Source: Acidimicrobiaceae bacterium
GTDB taxonomy: Bacteria > Actinomycetota > Acidimicrobiia > Acidimicrobiales > Bog-793
Direction: 5' to 3'
Assembly: GCA_025464005.1 (NCBI GenBank)
Contig: JAODBO010000038.1
Location: forward strand, 1 to 63,498
DNA: 63,498 nt
The position numbers were made by a program, and so were the translations under genes. The notes below the pieces were generated by a model. The model did not search any database, was not told the DNA's origin, and saw only the letters and a program-made list of their open reading frames with translations. This document shows, one piece after another, positions 33,556-43,238 of this stretch; positions within the stretch are counted from its first letter, which is position 1; every line of letters begins with the position of its first letter.

Positions 33556-34508
33556 GCGTGCCGGGCCCCCGCGCGCTCGACGTCGTCGAGCACGGCCGCG
33601 ACGCCATCGGCGAGGGCGGTCCACGGTGACCAGCCGAGGTGGATCGCCGCCCGCGTCGGGTCGAGCGAGCTGTGGCGGACGTCCGCCGGTCGCGCCGGAC
33701 CGTGTCGCGGCGAAGGTCCGTCCCCGTGGACCGACGCCATCGACTCGTAGAGCGCGGCGACCGAGGTCTGGACACCGGTGCCGACGTTCACGAGGAGACC
33801 GCTGCCCCGCTCGGCTGCACGCGAGAAGGCGTCGACGACGTCGTCGACGTAGACGAAGTCGCGGGTCTGGGATCCGTCACCGTCGATGGTGCAGGGCCGG
33901 CCCTCGACGAGGTTCGAGGCGAAGATAGCGACGACACCGGCCTCGCCGTGGGGATCCTGGCGCGGGCCGTACACGTTGGCGAGCGCCAGCGCGGTGTACT
34001 CGATGCCGTGCAGCTCTCGGTACGCGCTGAGGTACTGGACGACCGCCGCCTTGGCGACCCCGTACGGCGAGCGCGGCCGGTGTGGGTGGTTCTCGGCGAT
34101 GGGCAGCTCGGAGGGGTCCGCCTCCCCGTAGAGCGTGCCGCCGCTCGCCGCATAGACGACTTTGCCGGTGCCGGCGGCTCGTGCGCCCTCGAGCACCTGG
34201 ACCGAGCCGACGATGTTGACGTCTGCATCGAACACCGGGCGCCTCAGCGACATCGAAACGCTCGGCTGGGCCGCGAGGTGGAACACGACCTCCGGTCGGC
34301 GGCGCACGAACAGCTCGACGAGCTCCGGCGCGCGCACGTCGAGCTGATGGAAGCGGAACTCGCCACCGGAGCTGCGCGCGTCCGTCAGATTGGCCAGCGC
34401 GCCGCTCGAGAGGTCGTCGACCGCGTCGACGGCGTGACCCTCGGCGAGCAGGCGATCGACGAGGGTCGACCCGATGAATCCGGCGCCGCCGGTGACGAGC
34501 GCTCGCAC
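33552..34508 (-). CDS. NAD-dependent sugar-nucleotide epimerase (GalE-like)
   Basis: The 318-residue extended SDR has MRALVTGGAGFIGSTLVDRL, VVFHLAAQPSVSMSLRRPVFDADVNIVGSVQVLE, VYAASGGTLYG (catalytic region), SPYGVAKAA (YxxxK) near 147, ALANVYGPRQDPHGEAGVVAIF and QTRDFVYVDDVVDAF. It most resembles UDP-glucose 4-epimerases and related UDP-sugar epimerases of actinobacterial envelope clusters. The exact sugar is not determined. The start is GTG at 34508, ten bases after the ManC-like stop, and the stop is coupled to cofD. Confidence 0.85.
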   Translation of the reverse strand: MRALVTGGAGFIGSTLVDRLLAEGHAVDAVDDLSSGALANLTDARSSGGEFRFHQLDVRAPELVELFVRRRPEVVFHLAAQPSVSMSLRRPVFDADVNIVGSVQVLEGARAAGTGKVVYAASGGTLYGEADPSELPIAENHPHRPRSPYGVAKAAVVQYLSAYRELHGIEYTALALANVYGPRQDPHGEAGVVAIFASNLVEGRPCTIDGDGSQTRDFVYVDDVVDAFSRAAERGSGLLVNVGTGVQTSVAALYESMASVHGDGPSPRHGPARPADVRHSSLDPTRAAIHLGWSPWTALADGVAAVLDDVERAGARHA

Positions 34509-34518
34509 GTGGCGAGTC

Positions 34519-35598
34519 TCACACGGGCAGTTGTGCGCTGTCGAGCAGTGTCCCGTCGGGAACTAGGGCCGCCGCACCGACGACCGAGCCGCCCGTGATC
34601 GCGGCGCCGGTGCCGACGATCGAGCTCGGTCCCACAACCGAATGCTCGACCACTGCGCCCTCTCGGATGACCGCTCCGGGAAGAAGGACGCTGTGGATCA
34701 CCCGTGCTCCAGCGGCGACATGAGCCGACGCGCCGATCACGGCGTCCTCGATGAGCGCGCCGGCGTCGACCGAGGCATCGCGTCCCACGAAAGCACAGCC
34801 GCTGATGTCGCCGTCGACCGAGCTCCCCGGAGCGAAGTACACGCCCGGCTCGCGCTGGGCACACTCGGGCAACGAGACGTCCGGACGCAGACCGCTCAAC
34901 ACGTCGATCTGGGCCCGCAGGTAGCGCTCCGGAGTGCCGGTGTCGAGCCAGTACGAGGCGGAGTCGAGAGCGAACAGCGCGCCGCGCTCCACGATGCCCG
35001 GGAAGATCTCGCGCTCTACGGACACGCGCCGGCCGGTCGCGATACGACTGATCACCGACGGCTCGAAGACGTAGGTGCCGGCATTGACGTGATTCGTCGG
35101 GGCCGCCTCACGGGCCGGCTTCTCGATGAAGGCCAGCACGCGACCGGAAACGTCGGTGGGCACGACGCCGTAGGCAGACGGGTCCTCGACGGGCGTCAGC
35201 GAGATCGTCGCCTCGCCGCCCTTCTCGCCATGGAACGCGACGAGGGCGCGCAGGTCGAGATCGGTGAGGACGTCGCCGTTCACCACGACCAGGGTCTCGC
35301 GCTCCACGCCGGCTTCGCAGGCCGCGAAACGGATGGCGCCGGCCGTGTCGAGGGGCTCGGGCTCGACGGCGTAGCGCAGCTCGACCCCGGCCCAGCTTCC
35401 GTCGGGGAACGCGTCGACGAACGCGTCCGGCTGGTAGCCGAGGGAGAGGACCGCTGTCGTCACGTCGTGCGAGGCGAGCCACTCGACGACTCGAGCGATC
35501 ATCGGTCGCTCGACGACCGGCAGCATGGGCTTCGGCAGGGCATAGGTGAGGGGCCGTAGGCGCGTCCCGATCCCACCCACGAGCACGACTGCTATCAC
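34519..35598 (-). CDS. manC: Sugar-nucleotide pyrophosphorylase, probable mannose-1-phosphate guanylyltransferase
   Basis: This enzyme would make GDP-mannose from mannose-1-P and GTP. The 359-residue protein has the nucleotidyltransferase signature VLVGGIGTRLRPLTYALPKPMLPVVERPMIARVVEWL, then VVVNGDVLTDLDLRAL (metal Asp) near 105, AFIEKPAREAAPTNHVNAGTYVFEP near 158 and a C-terminal left-handed beta-helix of hexapeptide repeats (GCAFVGRDASVDAGALIEDAVIG). This is the GMPPB/ManC-like type rather than RmlA. The GTG at 35598 has GGAGG about 10 bases upstream; a TTG at 35607 is too close to that site. It matches Rv3264c in position. Confidence 0.85.
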   Translation of the reverse strand: MIAVVLVGGIGTRLRPLTYALPKPMLPVVERPMIARVVEWLASHDVTTAVLSLGYQPDAFVDAFPDGSWAGVELRYAVEPEPLDTAGAIRFAACEAGVERETLVVVNGDVLTDLDLRALVAFHGEKGGEATISLTPVEDPSAYGVVPTDVSGRVLAFIEKPAREAAPTNHVNAGTYVFEPSVISRIATGRRVSVEREIFPGIVERGALFALDSASYWLDTGTPERYLRAQIDVLSGLRPDVSLPECAQREPGVYFAPGSSVDGDISGCAFVGRDASVDAGALIEDAVIGASAHVAAGARVIHSVLLPGAVIREGAVVEHSVVGPSSIVGTGAAITGGSVVGAAALVPDGTLLDSAQLPV

Positions 35599-35625
35599 CG
35601 GTGGCAAGCCTCCAGCACCTGCCGC

Positions 35626-36348
35626 CTAACCATTCTTGGGCGTGGTCGTGGTGCTCGCGGGCGTCGACGTCGAGCTCGAGCTACCCGTGCCGAGTGCCGC
35701 GAGGAGCGCCGAGCGAGAGGGTGGCTCGGGGATCGATGCGCCCTTCGGCACGAACGCGACGGTGATCATCTCGCCATTGGAGAGGTGCAGCTTGGTGAGG
35801 TCGCCCGTGACGATGTGGCCCGTGGCGGTCGGCGAACTCCAGACCTTCGCCTCGAGCGTCCCGGCGCCCTTGAGGGGCCCGGTGCACGATTCACCGTTGG
35901 CCCACGTCTTCGACGACTTGGTCGGCAGCTTGATGCTCGTGGACGTGAGCGTGAAACTCGGGTAGGAGCTCGCGAACTTGCCGAGCGTCGCGTGCACGCC
36001 CTCGTAGGCCGATGCACCGGTCGTGACCGCGCCGGGGTCGACGTTGATCAGGCCGTTGCCGAAGGTCCGGATGCCGACCGACGTCAGGTTCGAGTTGGCC
36101 GGAAGGTTCGCCTGGAGCGTGCCGCAGATGTCGATGGCGAGCGCGACCTGCCAGTTGTCGCTCGCCGTCGGCCCGATCGTCGCCGGGTGCAATCTCTCGT
36201 TACGGCTGTAGGCCGCCAGCCCGATGCCGGCAACGATGATGACGACCATCGCGGCGTACCAGAGGATCGGCGGGCGCGCGCGGTAGCTCCTGCTCCCACC
36301 GCTTGCCGCGGCGCGCGCGACTGATCTTCCGAACGATCCCCTTGACAT
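35626..36348 (-). CDS. Single-span exported protein of unknown function
   Basis: The 240-residue protein has a basic N-terminal region, one membrane span (about 30-50, ILWYAAMVVIIVAGIGLAAYS) and an extracytoplasmic domain with two Cys (DICGTLQ near 75, ESCTGPL near 155) that could form a disulfide, then a Ser/Thr-rich tail. It lies between the WbbL-like and ManC-like genes on the same strand, where many Actinobacteria have a membrane-anchored protein. No family is recognised. The ATG at 36348 lies 9 bp after TATGCT, a leaderless-type arrangement. Confidence 0.7.
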   Translation of the reverse strand: MSRGSFGRSVARAAASGGSRSYRARPPILWYAAMVVIIVAGIGLAAYSRNERLHPATIGPTASDNWQVALAIDICGTLQANLPANSNLTSVGIRTFGNGLINVDPGAVTTGASAYEGVHATLGKFASSYPSFTLTSTSIKLPTKSSKTWANGESCTGPLKGAGTLEAKVWSSPTATGHIVTGDLTKLHLSNGEMITVAFVPKGASIPEPPSRSALLAALGTGSSSSTSTPASTTTTPKNG

Positions 36349-36400
36349 GGCTGAGGGAGCATAGCCAACGGCCGAGTCGCGTAGTTCTCGACGGGCCCGC

Positions 36401-37324
36401 TCAGCTCGTAGCGTTCTCCGCCCGCGACGGGCCACGCCGGGTCAGCTCGCGTGCCAGCGAGACGACGAGACGGGCCGCGAGCGCTGCGGCGACGAGCGGG
36501 AGCAGGGCCCGCTCGGAGCCGCGTGCGCTCCTGCGGGCGAAACGCCACGTCGAGCGATGGTGAGCGACGAGCATGCGCACGGGATGACGGGAGGTGGAGA
36601 GCCCCTGGGCGTGCACGACGACCGCCGCCTGATCGTAGAGGACACGCCATCCGGCGCGCCGCAGCCGCCAGCACAGATCGACGTCCTCTGCGTACATGAA
36701 ATAGCCTTCGTCGAAGCCGCCCACGCTCGAGAAGCCACTGCGCCGGGCGAGGAAGCACGCCCCCGAGACCCAGTCCACCTCTGCAGCCTCGGCCGCGGCG
36801 GCACCGGGCGCCGACTGCTCGTCGAAGTATTCCTCCATTCGATATCGCCGGCTCCACCGGTTGTCGGGGACGACCAGCCCGACGAGGGCGTGACCGGCAG
36901 CGTCGCCGAGGGATGGGAAGGCGCGGGCCGACGGATAGCGGCTGCCGTCGGGATTGTCGAGACGGGGCCCGACGATGGCGCAGTCCGGCTGGGCGTCGAG
37001 CCGCGACACGAGCGTGGCGACCGCGTCCGGCGCGACGACCAGGTCCGGGTTGCAGATGAGCACGTAGTCGAGCGCTATGCGCTGGGCGCCGATGTTCGCG
37101 GCACGGCCGTAGCCGAGGTTGCGCCCCGTCGGCACGAGCACTGCCGCCGGGTCGGCGCCTGCAAGTCGCTCGAGCGAGCCGTCCGCCGACGAGTTGTCGA
37201 CAACGACGATCTCGGAGATGCCGGCGGAGCGAAGGCTCGCCACACAGTCGAGCAGTGCTCCCCCAGCTTCCCGGTTCACGACTACGGCCGCGCAACGTGA
37301 GCCGACCGACGAGTGCTCCCTCAT
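36401..37324 (-). CDS. wbbL: GT2 rhamnosyltransferase, WbbL-like
   Basis: WbbL transfers L-rhamnose from dTDP-rhamnose to decaprenyl-PP-GlcNAc, starting the arabinogalactan linker in mycobacteria. The 307-residue GT-A protein has VVVNREAGGALLDCVASLRSAGISEIVVVDNSSADGS, GRNLGYGRAANIGAQRIALDYVLICNPDLVV with the metal-site Asp near 95, WVSGACFLARRSGFSSVGGFDEGYFMYAEDVDLCWRLRRAGW near 190 and a C-terminal membrane-associated helix. Position next to rmlD and the ManC-like gene matches Rv3264c-Rv3266c. Arabinogalactan itself is not shown, so the acceptor in this organism is inferred. Confidence 0.85.
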   Translation of the reverse strand: MREHSSVGSRCAAVVVNREAGGALLDCVASLRSAGISEIVVVDNSSADGSLERLAGADPAAVLVPTGRNLGYGRAANIGAQRIALDYVLICNPDLVVAPDAVATLVSRLDAQPDCAIVGPRLDNPDGSRYPSARAFPSLGDAAGHALVGLVVPDNRWSRRYRMEEYFDEQSAPGAAAAEAAEVDWVSGACFLARRSGFSSVGGFDEGYFMYAEDVDLCWRLRRAGWRVLYDQAAVVVHAQGLSTSRHPVRMLVAHHRSTWRFARRSARGSERALLPLVAAALAARLVVSLARELTRRGPSRAENATS

Positions 37325-37370
37325 GCTCGACGCGTGGTCAATCCGTGGCGCCCATCATCTCGGGCCCGGG

Positions 37371-38243
37371 TCAACGAGTGAGCTCGACGACCAGCGCGGC
37401 CACCGAGTCCCGCCACTCGGGCAGCAGTTCGATCCCCGAGAGCCGCAGCACGCTGTTGTCGAGCACGGAGTTCTTCGGACGAGGTGCGGGGCGGGGTGGG
37501 TCGAGATCCATCGTCGCGATCGGCTCGACGCGTCCGGGGTCCAGCCCAGCTGCTGCGAGCACGGTGCGGGCGAACTCGAACCAGGTCGTCTCGCCCTGGT
37601 TGGTCACGTGGAAGATCCCTGACCGGCGTGCCAGAGCGAGCTCGACGAGCTTGGCCGCGAGGTCGTGCGCGACGGTCGGGCTTCCCCGCTGGTCGTCGAC
37701 GAAACGGAGCGCGCCCGGCGTGGACGATGCGAGCCGGAGGACGGTCTTGACCATGTTGGGACCTGTCCGGCCGCACACCCACGAGGTGCGCACGATGGTC
37801 GCCCCCGGGGAGAGCTCCCGCTCGCCGGCGAGCTTCGAAGCGCCGTAGACCGACAGAGGATTGGGTGTGTCCCACTCCCGGTACGGAGCGGTCGCGGTCC
37901 CGTCGAACACATAGTCGGTCGAGACGTAGGCCACGTGTGCGCCGGCGAGCCGGCAGGCCTCGGCGACGTGGCGCGTACCGAGGGCATTCACCGCGAAGGC
38001 CCGGTCCGGATCCTCCTCGCACGCGTCGACGGCAGTCCACGCGGCCGGGTGGATGACGAGGTCGGGCTCGAGCGCCGTCACCGTGGCGAGGACCGCGTCG
38101 CGATCGCTCACGTCGAGCTCGGACCGCGCAGCGGCGACCACGTCGAGGCCGGGCCCTTTCACCATCTCGCCCGACCGCCGCCGAAGCTCGGCCACGACCT
38201 CTGAGCCGACCTGGCCGGCGGCTCCGGTGACGAGGATGCGCAC
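37371..38243 (-). CDS. rmlD: dTDP-4-dehydrorhamnose reductase
   Basis: RmlD makes dTDP-L-rhamnose by NAD(P)H reduction. The 290-residue protein has MRILVTGAAGQVGSEVVAEL, LDVSDRDAVLATVTALEPDLVIHPAAWTAVDACEEDPDRAFAVNALGTRHVAEAC, AYVSTDYVFDGTATAPYREWDTPNPLSVYGASKLAGERE (catalytic Thr, Tyr and Lys), and RTSWVCGRTGPNMVKTVLRLA. All family blocks are in order. The GTG at 38243 lies 1 bp from the rmlB stop, so the two are co-transcribed. RmlA and RmlC are not in the window. Confidence 0.95.
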   Translation of the reverse strand: MRILVTGAAGQVGSEVVAELRRRSGEMVKGPGLDVVAAARSELDVSDRDAVLATVTALEPDLVIHPAAWTAVDACEEDPDRAFAVNALGTRHVAEACRLAGAHVAYVSTDYVFDGTATAPYREWDTPNPLSVYGASKLAGERELSPGATIVRTSWVCGRTGPNMVKTVLRLASSTPGALRFVDDQRGSPTVAHDLAAKLVELALARRSGIFHVTNQGETTWFEFARTVLAAAGLDPGRVEPIATMDLDPPRPAPRPKNSVLDNSVLRLSGIELLPEWRDSVAALVVELTR

Positions 38244-38244
38244 G

Positions 38245-39300
38245 CTAGCGAGTTACCGCTGCGCCGGTCGTGGCTCCGCTGGCGGCGAGGGGGGCGCCTT
38301 CCCAGGCGCCCTCGACGACGGGCGAACGACCGAGCAGCGGGCGCCACCACGCGTCGTTCTCCCCGTACCAGCGGACGGTGGCGGCGAGGCCCTCCTCGAA
38401 GGGGACCTCGGGGGCCCAACCCAGCTGGGACCGGATCTTCGTCGAGTCGAGCAGGTAGCGGCGGTCGTGGCCCGGACGGTCGGGGACGACCTCGATCAGC
38501 GAGTCCGGCTTGCCGGTCGTCTCGAGCACGGCTGCCGCGATCTCCGCCACGCTCGCCTCCCGGCCGGAGCCCACGTGGTAAGTCTCGCCCACGATGCCCT
38601 TGCCGAGGACGAGGTCGATCGCCCGGCAGTGATCGTCCACGTGTAGCCACTCACGACGATTCGCGCTCGACTCATAGACCGGAAGTCGCTGGTCCTGCAG
38701 GGCTCGAGTCGTGAAGAGCGGGATGACCTTCTCCGGGAACTGGTACGGCCCGTAGTTGTTGCAACAGTTCGTGATGGTCGCGGGGAGCTCGAAGGTCTCC
38801 ACGTAGGAGCGCACGACGTGGTCAGAGCCGGCCTTCGAGGCGTTGTACGGCGTCCTCGGACGATAGGGCGAGTCCTCGTGGAACGACTCGTCGCTGTCGA
38901 GGTCCAAGTCGCCGTAGACCTCGCAGGTCGAGATGTGGTGGAACCGCTCGACGCCCACCCTGCGAGCCGCGTCGCAGAGCGCCTGGGTCCCGAGCACGTT
39001 CGTGCGGTAAAAGCGGGCCGGGTCGAGTACGGCGAGGCTGTTGTGCGATTCGGCCGCGAAGTTGACGATGACGTCGACACGGTAAGCGCCGAGGAGGTGC
39101 TCGACGAGCTCCTGGTTGGCGATGTCGCCACGCACGAAGGTCACGCGCCCGTCCTCGACCAGCGGCGACAGATTCGCGAGGTTGCCGGCATAGGTCAGCG
39201 CATCGAGGACGACTACGTCGTCCCCGGGATGGCGCTCGGCCCAGTAGCGGACGAAGTTCGAACCGATGAAGCCGGCTCCGCCGGTCACAAGTGTGCGCAT
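38245..39300 (-). CDS. rmlB: dTDP-glucose 4,6-dehydratase
   Basis: RmlB converts dTDP-glucose to dTDP-4-keto-6-deoxyglucose. The 351-residue protein has MRTLVTGGAGFIGSNFVRYW, VIVNFAAESHNSLAVLDPARFYRTNVLGTQAL (family AAESHVD-type motif, here SHNS), HHISTCEVYGDLDLDSDESFHEDSPYRPRTPYNASKAGSDHVVRSY with the catalytic Thr-Cys-Glu and Tyr-Lys, and NNYGPYQFPEKVIPLF. The Asp-Glu acid-base pair of RmlB is replaced by TCE, seen in part of the family. The C-terminus carries an extra 25-residue Ala/Gly-rich tail. First gene of the rhamnose run. Confidence 0.92.
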   Translation of the reverse strand: MRTLVTGGAGFIGSNFVRYWAERHPGDDVVVLDALTYAGNLANLSPLVEDGRVTFVRGDIANQELVEHLLGAYRVDVIVNFAAESHNSLAVLDPARFYRTNVLGTQALCDAARRVGVERFHHISTCEVYGDLDLDSDESFHEDSPYRPRTPYNASKAGSDHVVRSYVETFELPATITNCCNNYGPYQFPEKVIPLFTTRALQDQRLPVYESSANRREWLHVDDHCRAIDLVLGKGIVGETYHVGSGREASVAEIAAAVLETTGKPDSLIEVVPDRPGHDRRYLLDSTKIRSQLGWAPEVPFEEGLAATVRWYGENDAWWRPLLGRSPVVEGAWEGAPLAASGATTGAAVTR

Positions 39301-39349
39301 GGTTGCGCCAGGCTAATCGGCCGACCCGGTCCCCTCGAATACGTCGGGA

Positions 39350-40177
39350 TCAACGCAGGTGGACGACATCTCCTGCGTCGAAGCTCTGACGCCCACCGCC
39401 GACCAGCTCGAGCACGAGGCGGCCGTCGTCGCCGACGTCGACGGCGCGACCCTCCACGGTCGACGAGTCGAGCAGGACACGCACCTTGCGCCCGATGGTC
39501 ACACACGCCGAGCGGTAGTCCGCTGCAGCGCGTGCCCTCCCGTCCGCCGTGGCGAGTGCCGCGTAGCGCCGCTCGATCGATCCGAGGAAGGCCGCGCAGA
39601 TCTCCTCGCGGTCGACGGCCCGGGACGCTGCTCGCTCGACCGTCGTAGCTCGCTCGGCGACCACCGCGAGCGGACCCGGGGGTGGCCAACCTTTCGGCCA
39701 CGCGACGTTCATCCCGATCCCGACCACGACGGCCGGCGGCGTTCCGACGATCTCGGCGAGGATCCCGGCGAGCTTCGCGTCACCGACGAGGACGTCGTTC
39801 GGCCACTTCAACGACGCCTCGACGCCAGCCAGCACCGCCAGGGTGTCGACCGCGGCGATGCCGACGATGCTCGGCAGGAGGTGCCAATCGGCGGGAGCGA
39901 ACGCCGGCCTGAACAGGATCGAGCACAGCAGTGACGAGCCCCGCGGCGCGATCCACGACCGATCGCGGCGACCACGCCCTGCGAGCTGCTCCTCCGCGAT
40001 GACGACGAGTCCCTCCGGAGCCCCCTGAAGCGCGGCGTCTCGCAGGTAGCGATTTGTAGAGTCGACCTGGTCGAGACGGACGGGGTTAGTGAAGCGCGCA
40101 CCGTGCCAACTAGCGTGCACGCCTGAGCCGAGCCGGTCCGAGCGGTCGCCGTCAGACGACGGGTCGGGATCTCGCAC
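39350..40177 (-). CDS. birA: Biotin--[acetyl-CoA-carboxylase] ligase
   Basis: BirA attaches biotin to the BCCP lysine. The 275-residue protein has RLDQVDSTNRYLRDAA, the biotinyl-AMP loop EEQLAGRGRRDRSWIAPRGSSLLCSILFRP near 62, SLKWPNDVLVGDAKLAGILAEIVG near 122, and VVVGIGMNVAWP, then the C-terminal SH3-like domain (GRKVRVLLDSSTVEGRAVDVGDDGRLVLEL). No N-terminal helix-turn-helix is present, so it is a non-regulating class I ligase. It is divergent from the biotin carboxylase gene with a 28-bp gap, a functional pairing. The GTG at 40177 may be replaced by a GTG at 40120. Confidence 0.94.
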   Translation of the reverse strand: MRDPDPSSDGDRSDRLGSGVHASWHGARFTNPVRLDQVDSTNRYLRDAALQGAPEGLVVIAEEQLAGRGRRDRSWIAPRGSSLLCSILFRPAFAPADWHLLPSIVGIAAVDTLAVLAGVEASLKWPNDVLVGDAKLAGILAEIVGTPPAVVVGIGMNVAWPKGWPPPGPLAVVAERATTVERAASRAVDREEICAAFLGSIERRYAALATADGRARAAADYRSACVTIGRKVRVLLDSSTVEGRAVDVGDDGRLVLELVGGGRQSFDAGDVVHLR

Positions 40178-40205
40178 AGGCGAACGTTAGGTCCAAAGGG
40201 GTCGG

Positions 40206-41954
40206 GTGTTCGAGAAGGTCCTCGTCGCTAACAGGGGTGAGATCGCCGTCCGGGTGATCAGGAGCTGTCGCGAGCTCGGCGTCGCCACCGTCGCCGTCTA
40301 CTCCGAGCAGGACGCCGGCGCGATGCACGTGCGCTTCGCGGACGAGGCATACGCGCTTGCCGGGGACACCGCCGCTGAGACCTACCTCGACGCGGCCGCG
40401 TTGCTCGACGTCCTGGAGCGGTCAGGCGCCGACGCCGTCCATCCGGGCTACGGCTTCCTCGCGGAGAACTCCGGGTTCGCCCGAGCCGTGGCCGATGCCG
40501 GGGCCGTGTTCATCGGGCCGCCACCGGACGCCATCGAGACGATGGGCTCGAAGATCAGCTCGCGGATCGCCGCCGAGGCAGCCGGGGTCGAAGGGGTGCC
40601 CGGCCTGAGCGAGGAGGTGACCGACGCGGGAGTCGTCGTCGGTTTCGGGGACCGTCACGGATGGCCGGTAGCCATCAAGGCCTCCTACGGCGGCGGCGGC
40701 CGGGGCATGAAGGTCGTCTACGACCCGTCGGGCGCCGAAGAGGGTCTTGCCCAGGCCCGGCGCGAGTCCGAGGCGTCTTTCGGCCGGTCGGAGGTGTATA
40801 TCGAGCGCTACCTCGAGTCGCCACGCCACGTCGAGATGCAGATCGCGGCTGATCGCTTCGGCTCGGCGCTGTGGCTCGGTGAGCGCGACTGCTCGTCCCA
40901 GCGTCGTCACCAGAAGCTGATCGAGGAGGCGCCCGCGCCCCTGCTCGCCGAAGGCGTCCGCGAGGCCATGGGTGAGGCCGCGGTCCGCGTCGCCCGGGCG
41001 TGCTCGTACGAGGGCGTCGGGACCGTCGAGTTCCTCTACGAGGATGGGCGCTTCTACTTCCTCGAGATGAACACGCGCCTACAGGTCGAGCATCCGATCA
41101 CCGAGCTTGTCACCGGGCTCGACCTCGTGGCGATGCAGCTGCACGTCGCCGCCGGCGAGGCACTCGCGATCGCCCAGGAGGACATAGTCACACGAGGCCA
41201 CGCGATCGAGTGCCGCATCAACGCCGAGGACCCGACCGGCGGCCGGTTCTCGCCGAGCCCCGGCGTCGTCACCCGCTTCAGTGCGCCTGCCGGCCCAGGC
41301 GTCCGCGTTGATGCCGGCTACGAGAGCGGCGACACGGTGAGCCCGTACTTCGACAACCTCGTGGCCAAGATCGCCGTGTGGGGTGAGGACCGGGAGCAGG
41401 CTCGCCGCCGGATGCTTCGAGCGCTGCGCGAGACAGCCGTCGAAGGCGTCGCGACGACGATTCCGGCGCACCTGGCCATCCTCGAGCACAAGACCTTCAT
41501 CGACGCCCGGCACTCGACTCGCTTCGTCGAGGCCGAGCTCGATCTGTCGCTCATCACCCCCCCGCCACCGCCGGACGGCGCCTCCCGGGAGGACGAGAAG
41601 GTGTTGCGGACCGTCGACGCGGAGGTGGACGGTCGGCGCTACCGCGTGCGTCTCTGGCTTCCCGAGCAGCCGATGGGCGGGGGTGCCAGCGTGACTGCGG
41701 GGACCCGACGTCGCTCGACCGGCGCGGGGGCGGCGGCGGGCAACGGCACGATCGTGGCGCCGATGCAGGGGACCATCGCGCAGGTCCACGTCGCTCCCGG
41801 CGATACCGTCGCCATCGGTGACATCGTCTGCGTGCTCGAGGCCATGAAGATGGAGAACCCGATCCTCGCGCCCGTTCCCGGCACGGTCGAGCAAGTGCTC
41901 GTCTCGGTCGGCGACGCGCTCGGGCCCGGTGACGTCGTGGCCGTGATCCGATGA
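40206..41954 (+). CDS. Acyl-CoA carboxylase alpha subunit (biotin carboxylase + BCCP)
   Basis: The 582-residue protein carboxylates its own biotin with ATP and bicarbonate for an acetyl-, propionyl- or longer acyl-CoA carboxylase. The biotin carboxylase part has [22 protein letters not shown] at the start, [14 protein letters not shown] near 79, the ATP-grasp loop [14 protein letters not shown] near 158, [19 protein letters not shown] near 227, [20 protein letters not shown] near 288 and [15 protein letters not shown] linker leads to the biotinyl domain with [11 protein letters not shown] near 545. The GTG at 40206 follows AAAGGGG. The carboxyltransferase partner is not in the window. It overlaps the next gene by 4 bp. 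Confidence 0.95.
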   Translation: MFEKVLVANRGEIAVRVIRSCRELGVATVAVYSEQDAGAMHVRFADEAYALAGDTAAETYLDAAALLDVLERSGADAVHPGYGFLAENSGFARAVADAGAVFIGPPPDAIETMGSKISSRIAAEAAGVEGVPGLSEEVTDAGVVVGFGDRHGWPVAIKASYGGGGRGMKVVYDPSGAEEGLAQARRESEASFGRSEVYIERYLESPRHVEMQIAADRFGSALWLGERDCSSQRRHQKLIEEAPAPLLAEGVREAMGEAAVRVARACSYEGVGTVEFLYEDGRFYFLEMNTRLQVEHPITELVTGLDLVAMQLHVAAGEALAIAQEDIVTRGHAIECRINAEDPTGGRFSPSPGVVTRFSAPAGPGVRVDAGYESGDTVSPYFDNLVAKIAVWGEDREQARRRMLRALRETAVEGVATTIPAHLAILEHKTFIDARHSTRFVEAELDLSLITPPPPPDGASREDEKVLRTVDAEVDGRRYRVRLWLPEQPMGGGASVTAGTRRRSTGAGAAAGNGTIVAPMQGTIAQVHVAPGDTVAIGDIVCVLEAMKMENPILAPVPGTVEQVLVSVGDALGPGDVVAVIR

Positions 41955-43144
41955 ACGGCGCCACGCCGGCGAGGGCCCTCGACGCGGCCAAGCGCACCGC
42001 CGCCGGCGCTGTCGAGCGATCGGCGGAGGAGCTCGTCGAGCTGTCGCATCGCATCCACGCCCATCCGGAGATCTCCTTCGAGGAGGTGCAGAGCTCCGCG
42101 TGGTGCGCGGACGCGCTTGACTCCGCGGGCTTCGACGTCACGACGGGGATCTGCGACCTGCCGACCGCGTTCTCCGCGACGATCGGGACCGGTCCGCTCG
42201 TCGTCGGCATCTGCTGCGAGTACGACGCCCTCCCCGACGTCGGCCACGCATGCGGGCACAACATCATCGCCGCCGCGGCCGTCGGCGCAGGGCTCGCGCT
42301 CGCCTCGCTGGCGGACGACCTCGGCCTCACGGTGCGCGTCCTCGGGACGCCCGCCGAGGAGGGGGGAGGCGGCAAGATCCTCATGCTCCAGCGTGGCGGC
42401 TTCGACGGCCTCAACGCGTCGATGATGGTGCATCCCTGGCCGAGCGAGCTCGTCCAGATGCCGTGCCTCGCTGTCACGCACTTCGACGTCGAGTACACCG
42501 GGCGCGAGGCGCATGCGTCTGCCTTCCCCGAGCTCGGGATCAATGCCGCGGACGCGATCACGGTCGCCCAGGTCGCGATCGGCCTGCTCCGCCAGCACGC
42601 CAACGCCGGGGACCAGGTGCACGGCATCGTGACGCTCGGCGGCGCCGCGCCCAACATCGTTCCGGCCCGGACCCGTGCGAAGTACTACGTGCGCGCGAAC
42701 ACCCTCGAAGCTTTGGCGAGCTGGCTACCCCGCGTCGAACGGTGCTTCGAGGCGGGCGCGCTTGCCACCGGCTCGACCTTGGAGCTGCTTCCCCAAGGTC
42801 CGACCTACTCGGAGTTTCGCGTCGACGAGTCGATGGCGGGCCTGTACCAGCGCAATGCCGAGGCACTCGGGCGGAGCTTCGCCTCGCCCCAGGCCAAGGT
42901 CGTCGCGGCATCGACCGACATGGCCAATGTCTCGCTCGCCATGCCGGCGATCCACCCGACCCTCGGCCTCGACTCGCTACCGGCGGTCAACCACCAGGCC
43001 GCATTCGCTGCTCACTGCGTCACGCCGATCGCCGACAAGGCACTCCTCGAGGGCGCTACGGCCATGGCGTGGACCGTCGTCGACCTGGCCACCGACGACG
43101 AACAGCGCTCGCGCCTTCTCGAGGTCGCCTACGGGGCCGATTGA
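41951..43144 (+). CDS. M20-family amidohydrolase (AbgB-like)
   Basis: The 397-residue metallopeptidase-like protein has [21 protein letters not shown] near 30, [32 protein letters not shown] near 78 with the metal-binding Cys/His, [15 protein letters not shown] near 133 with the Glu pair, [10 protein letters not shown], and a dimerisation lid ([26 protein letters not shown]). The sequence fits AbgB/AmhX aminobenzoyl-glutamate or indole-acetyl-amino-acid hydrolases; the substrate is unknown. The ATGA overlap with the carboxylase subunit shows tight coupling, but a pathway link is not evident. Confidence 0.87.
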   Translation: MNGATPARALDAAKRTAAGAVERSAEELVELSHRIHAHPEISFEEVQSSAWCADALDSAGFDVTTGICDLPTAFSATIGTGPLVVGICCEYDALPDVGHACGHNIIAAAAVGAGLALASLADDLGLTVRVLGTPAEEGGGGKILMLQRGGFDGLNASMMVHPWPSELVQMPCLAVTHFDVEYTGREAHASAFPELGINAADAITVAQVAIGLLRQHANAGDQVHGIVTLGGAAPNIVPARTRAKYYVRANTLEALASWLPRVERCFEAGALATGSTLELLPQGPTYSEFRVDESMAGLYQRNAEALGRSFASPQAKVVAASTDMANVSLAMPAIHPTLGLDSLPAVNHQAAFAAHCVTPIADKALLEGATAMAWTVVDLATDDEQRSRLLEVAYGAD

Positions 43145-43238
43145 GCGCCGAGGTCCGCCCCGTCCACGCTGGACGACTCCCGCCGACCGCTCGGAACCGA
43201 CAAAACCGTGCCGCCCCCGAAACCCGTGCCGCCAGGCG

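Noticed and set aside
35599..35607. TTG start for the ManC-like gene
   Set aside because: The GGAGG site is one base from this TTG, too close to work, but about 10 bases from the GTG at 35598.
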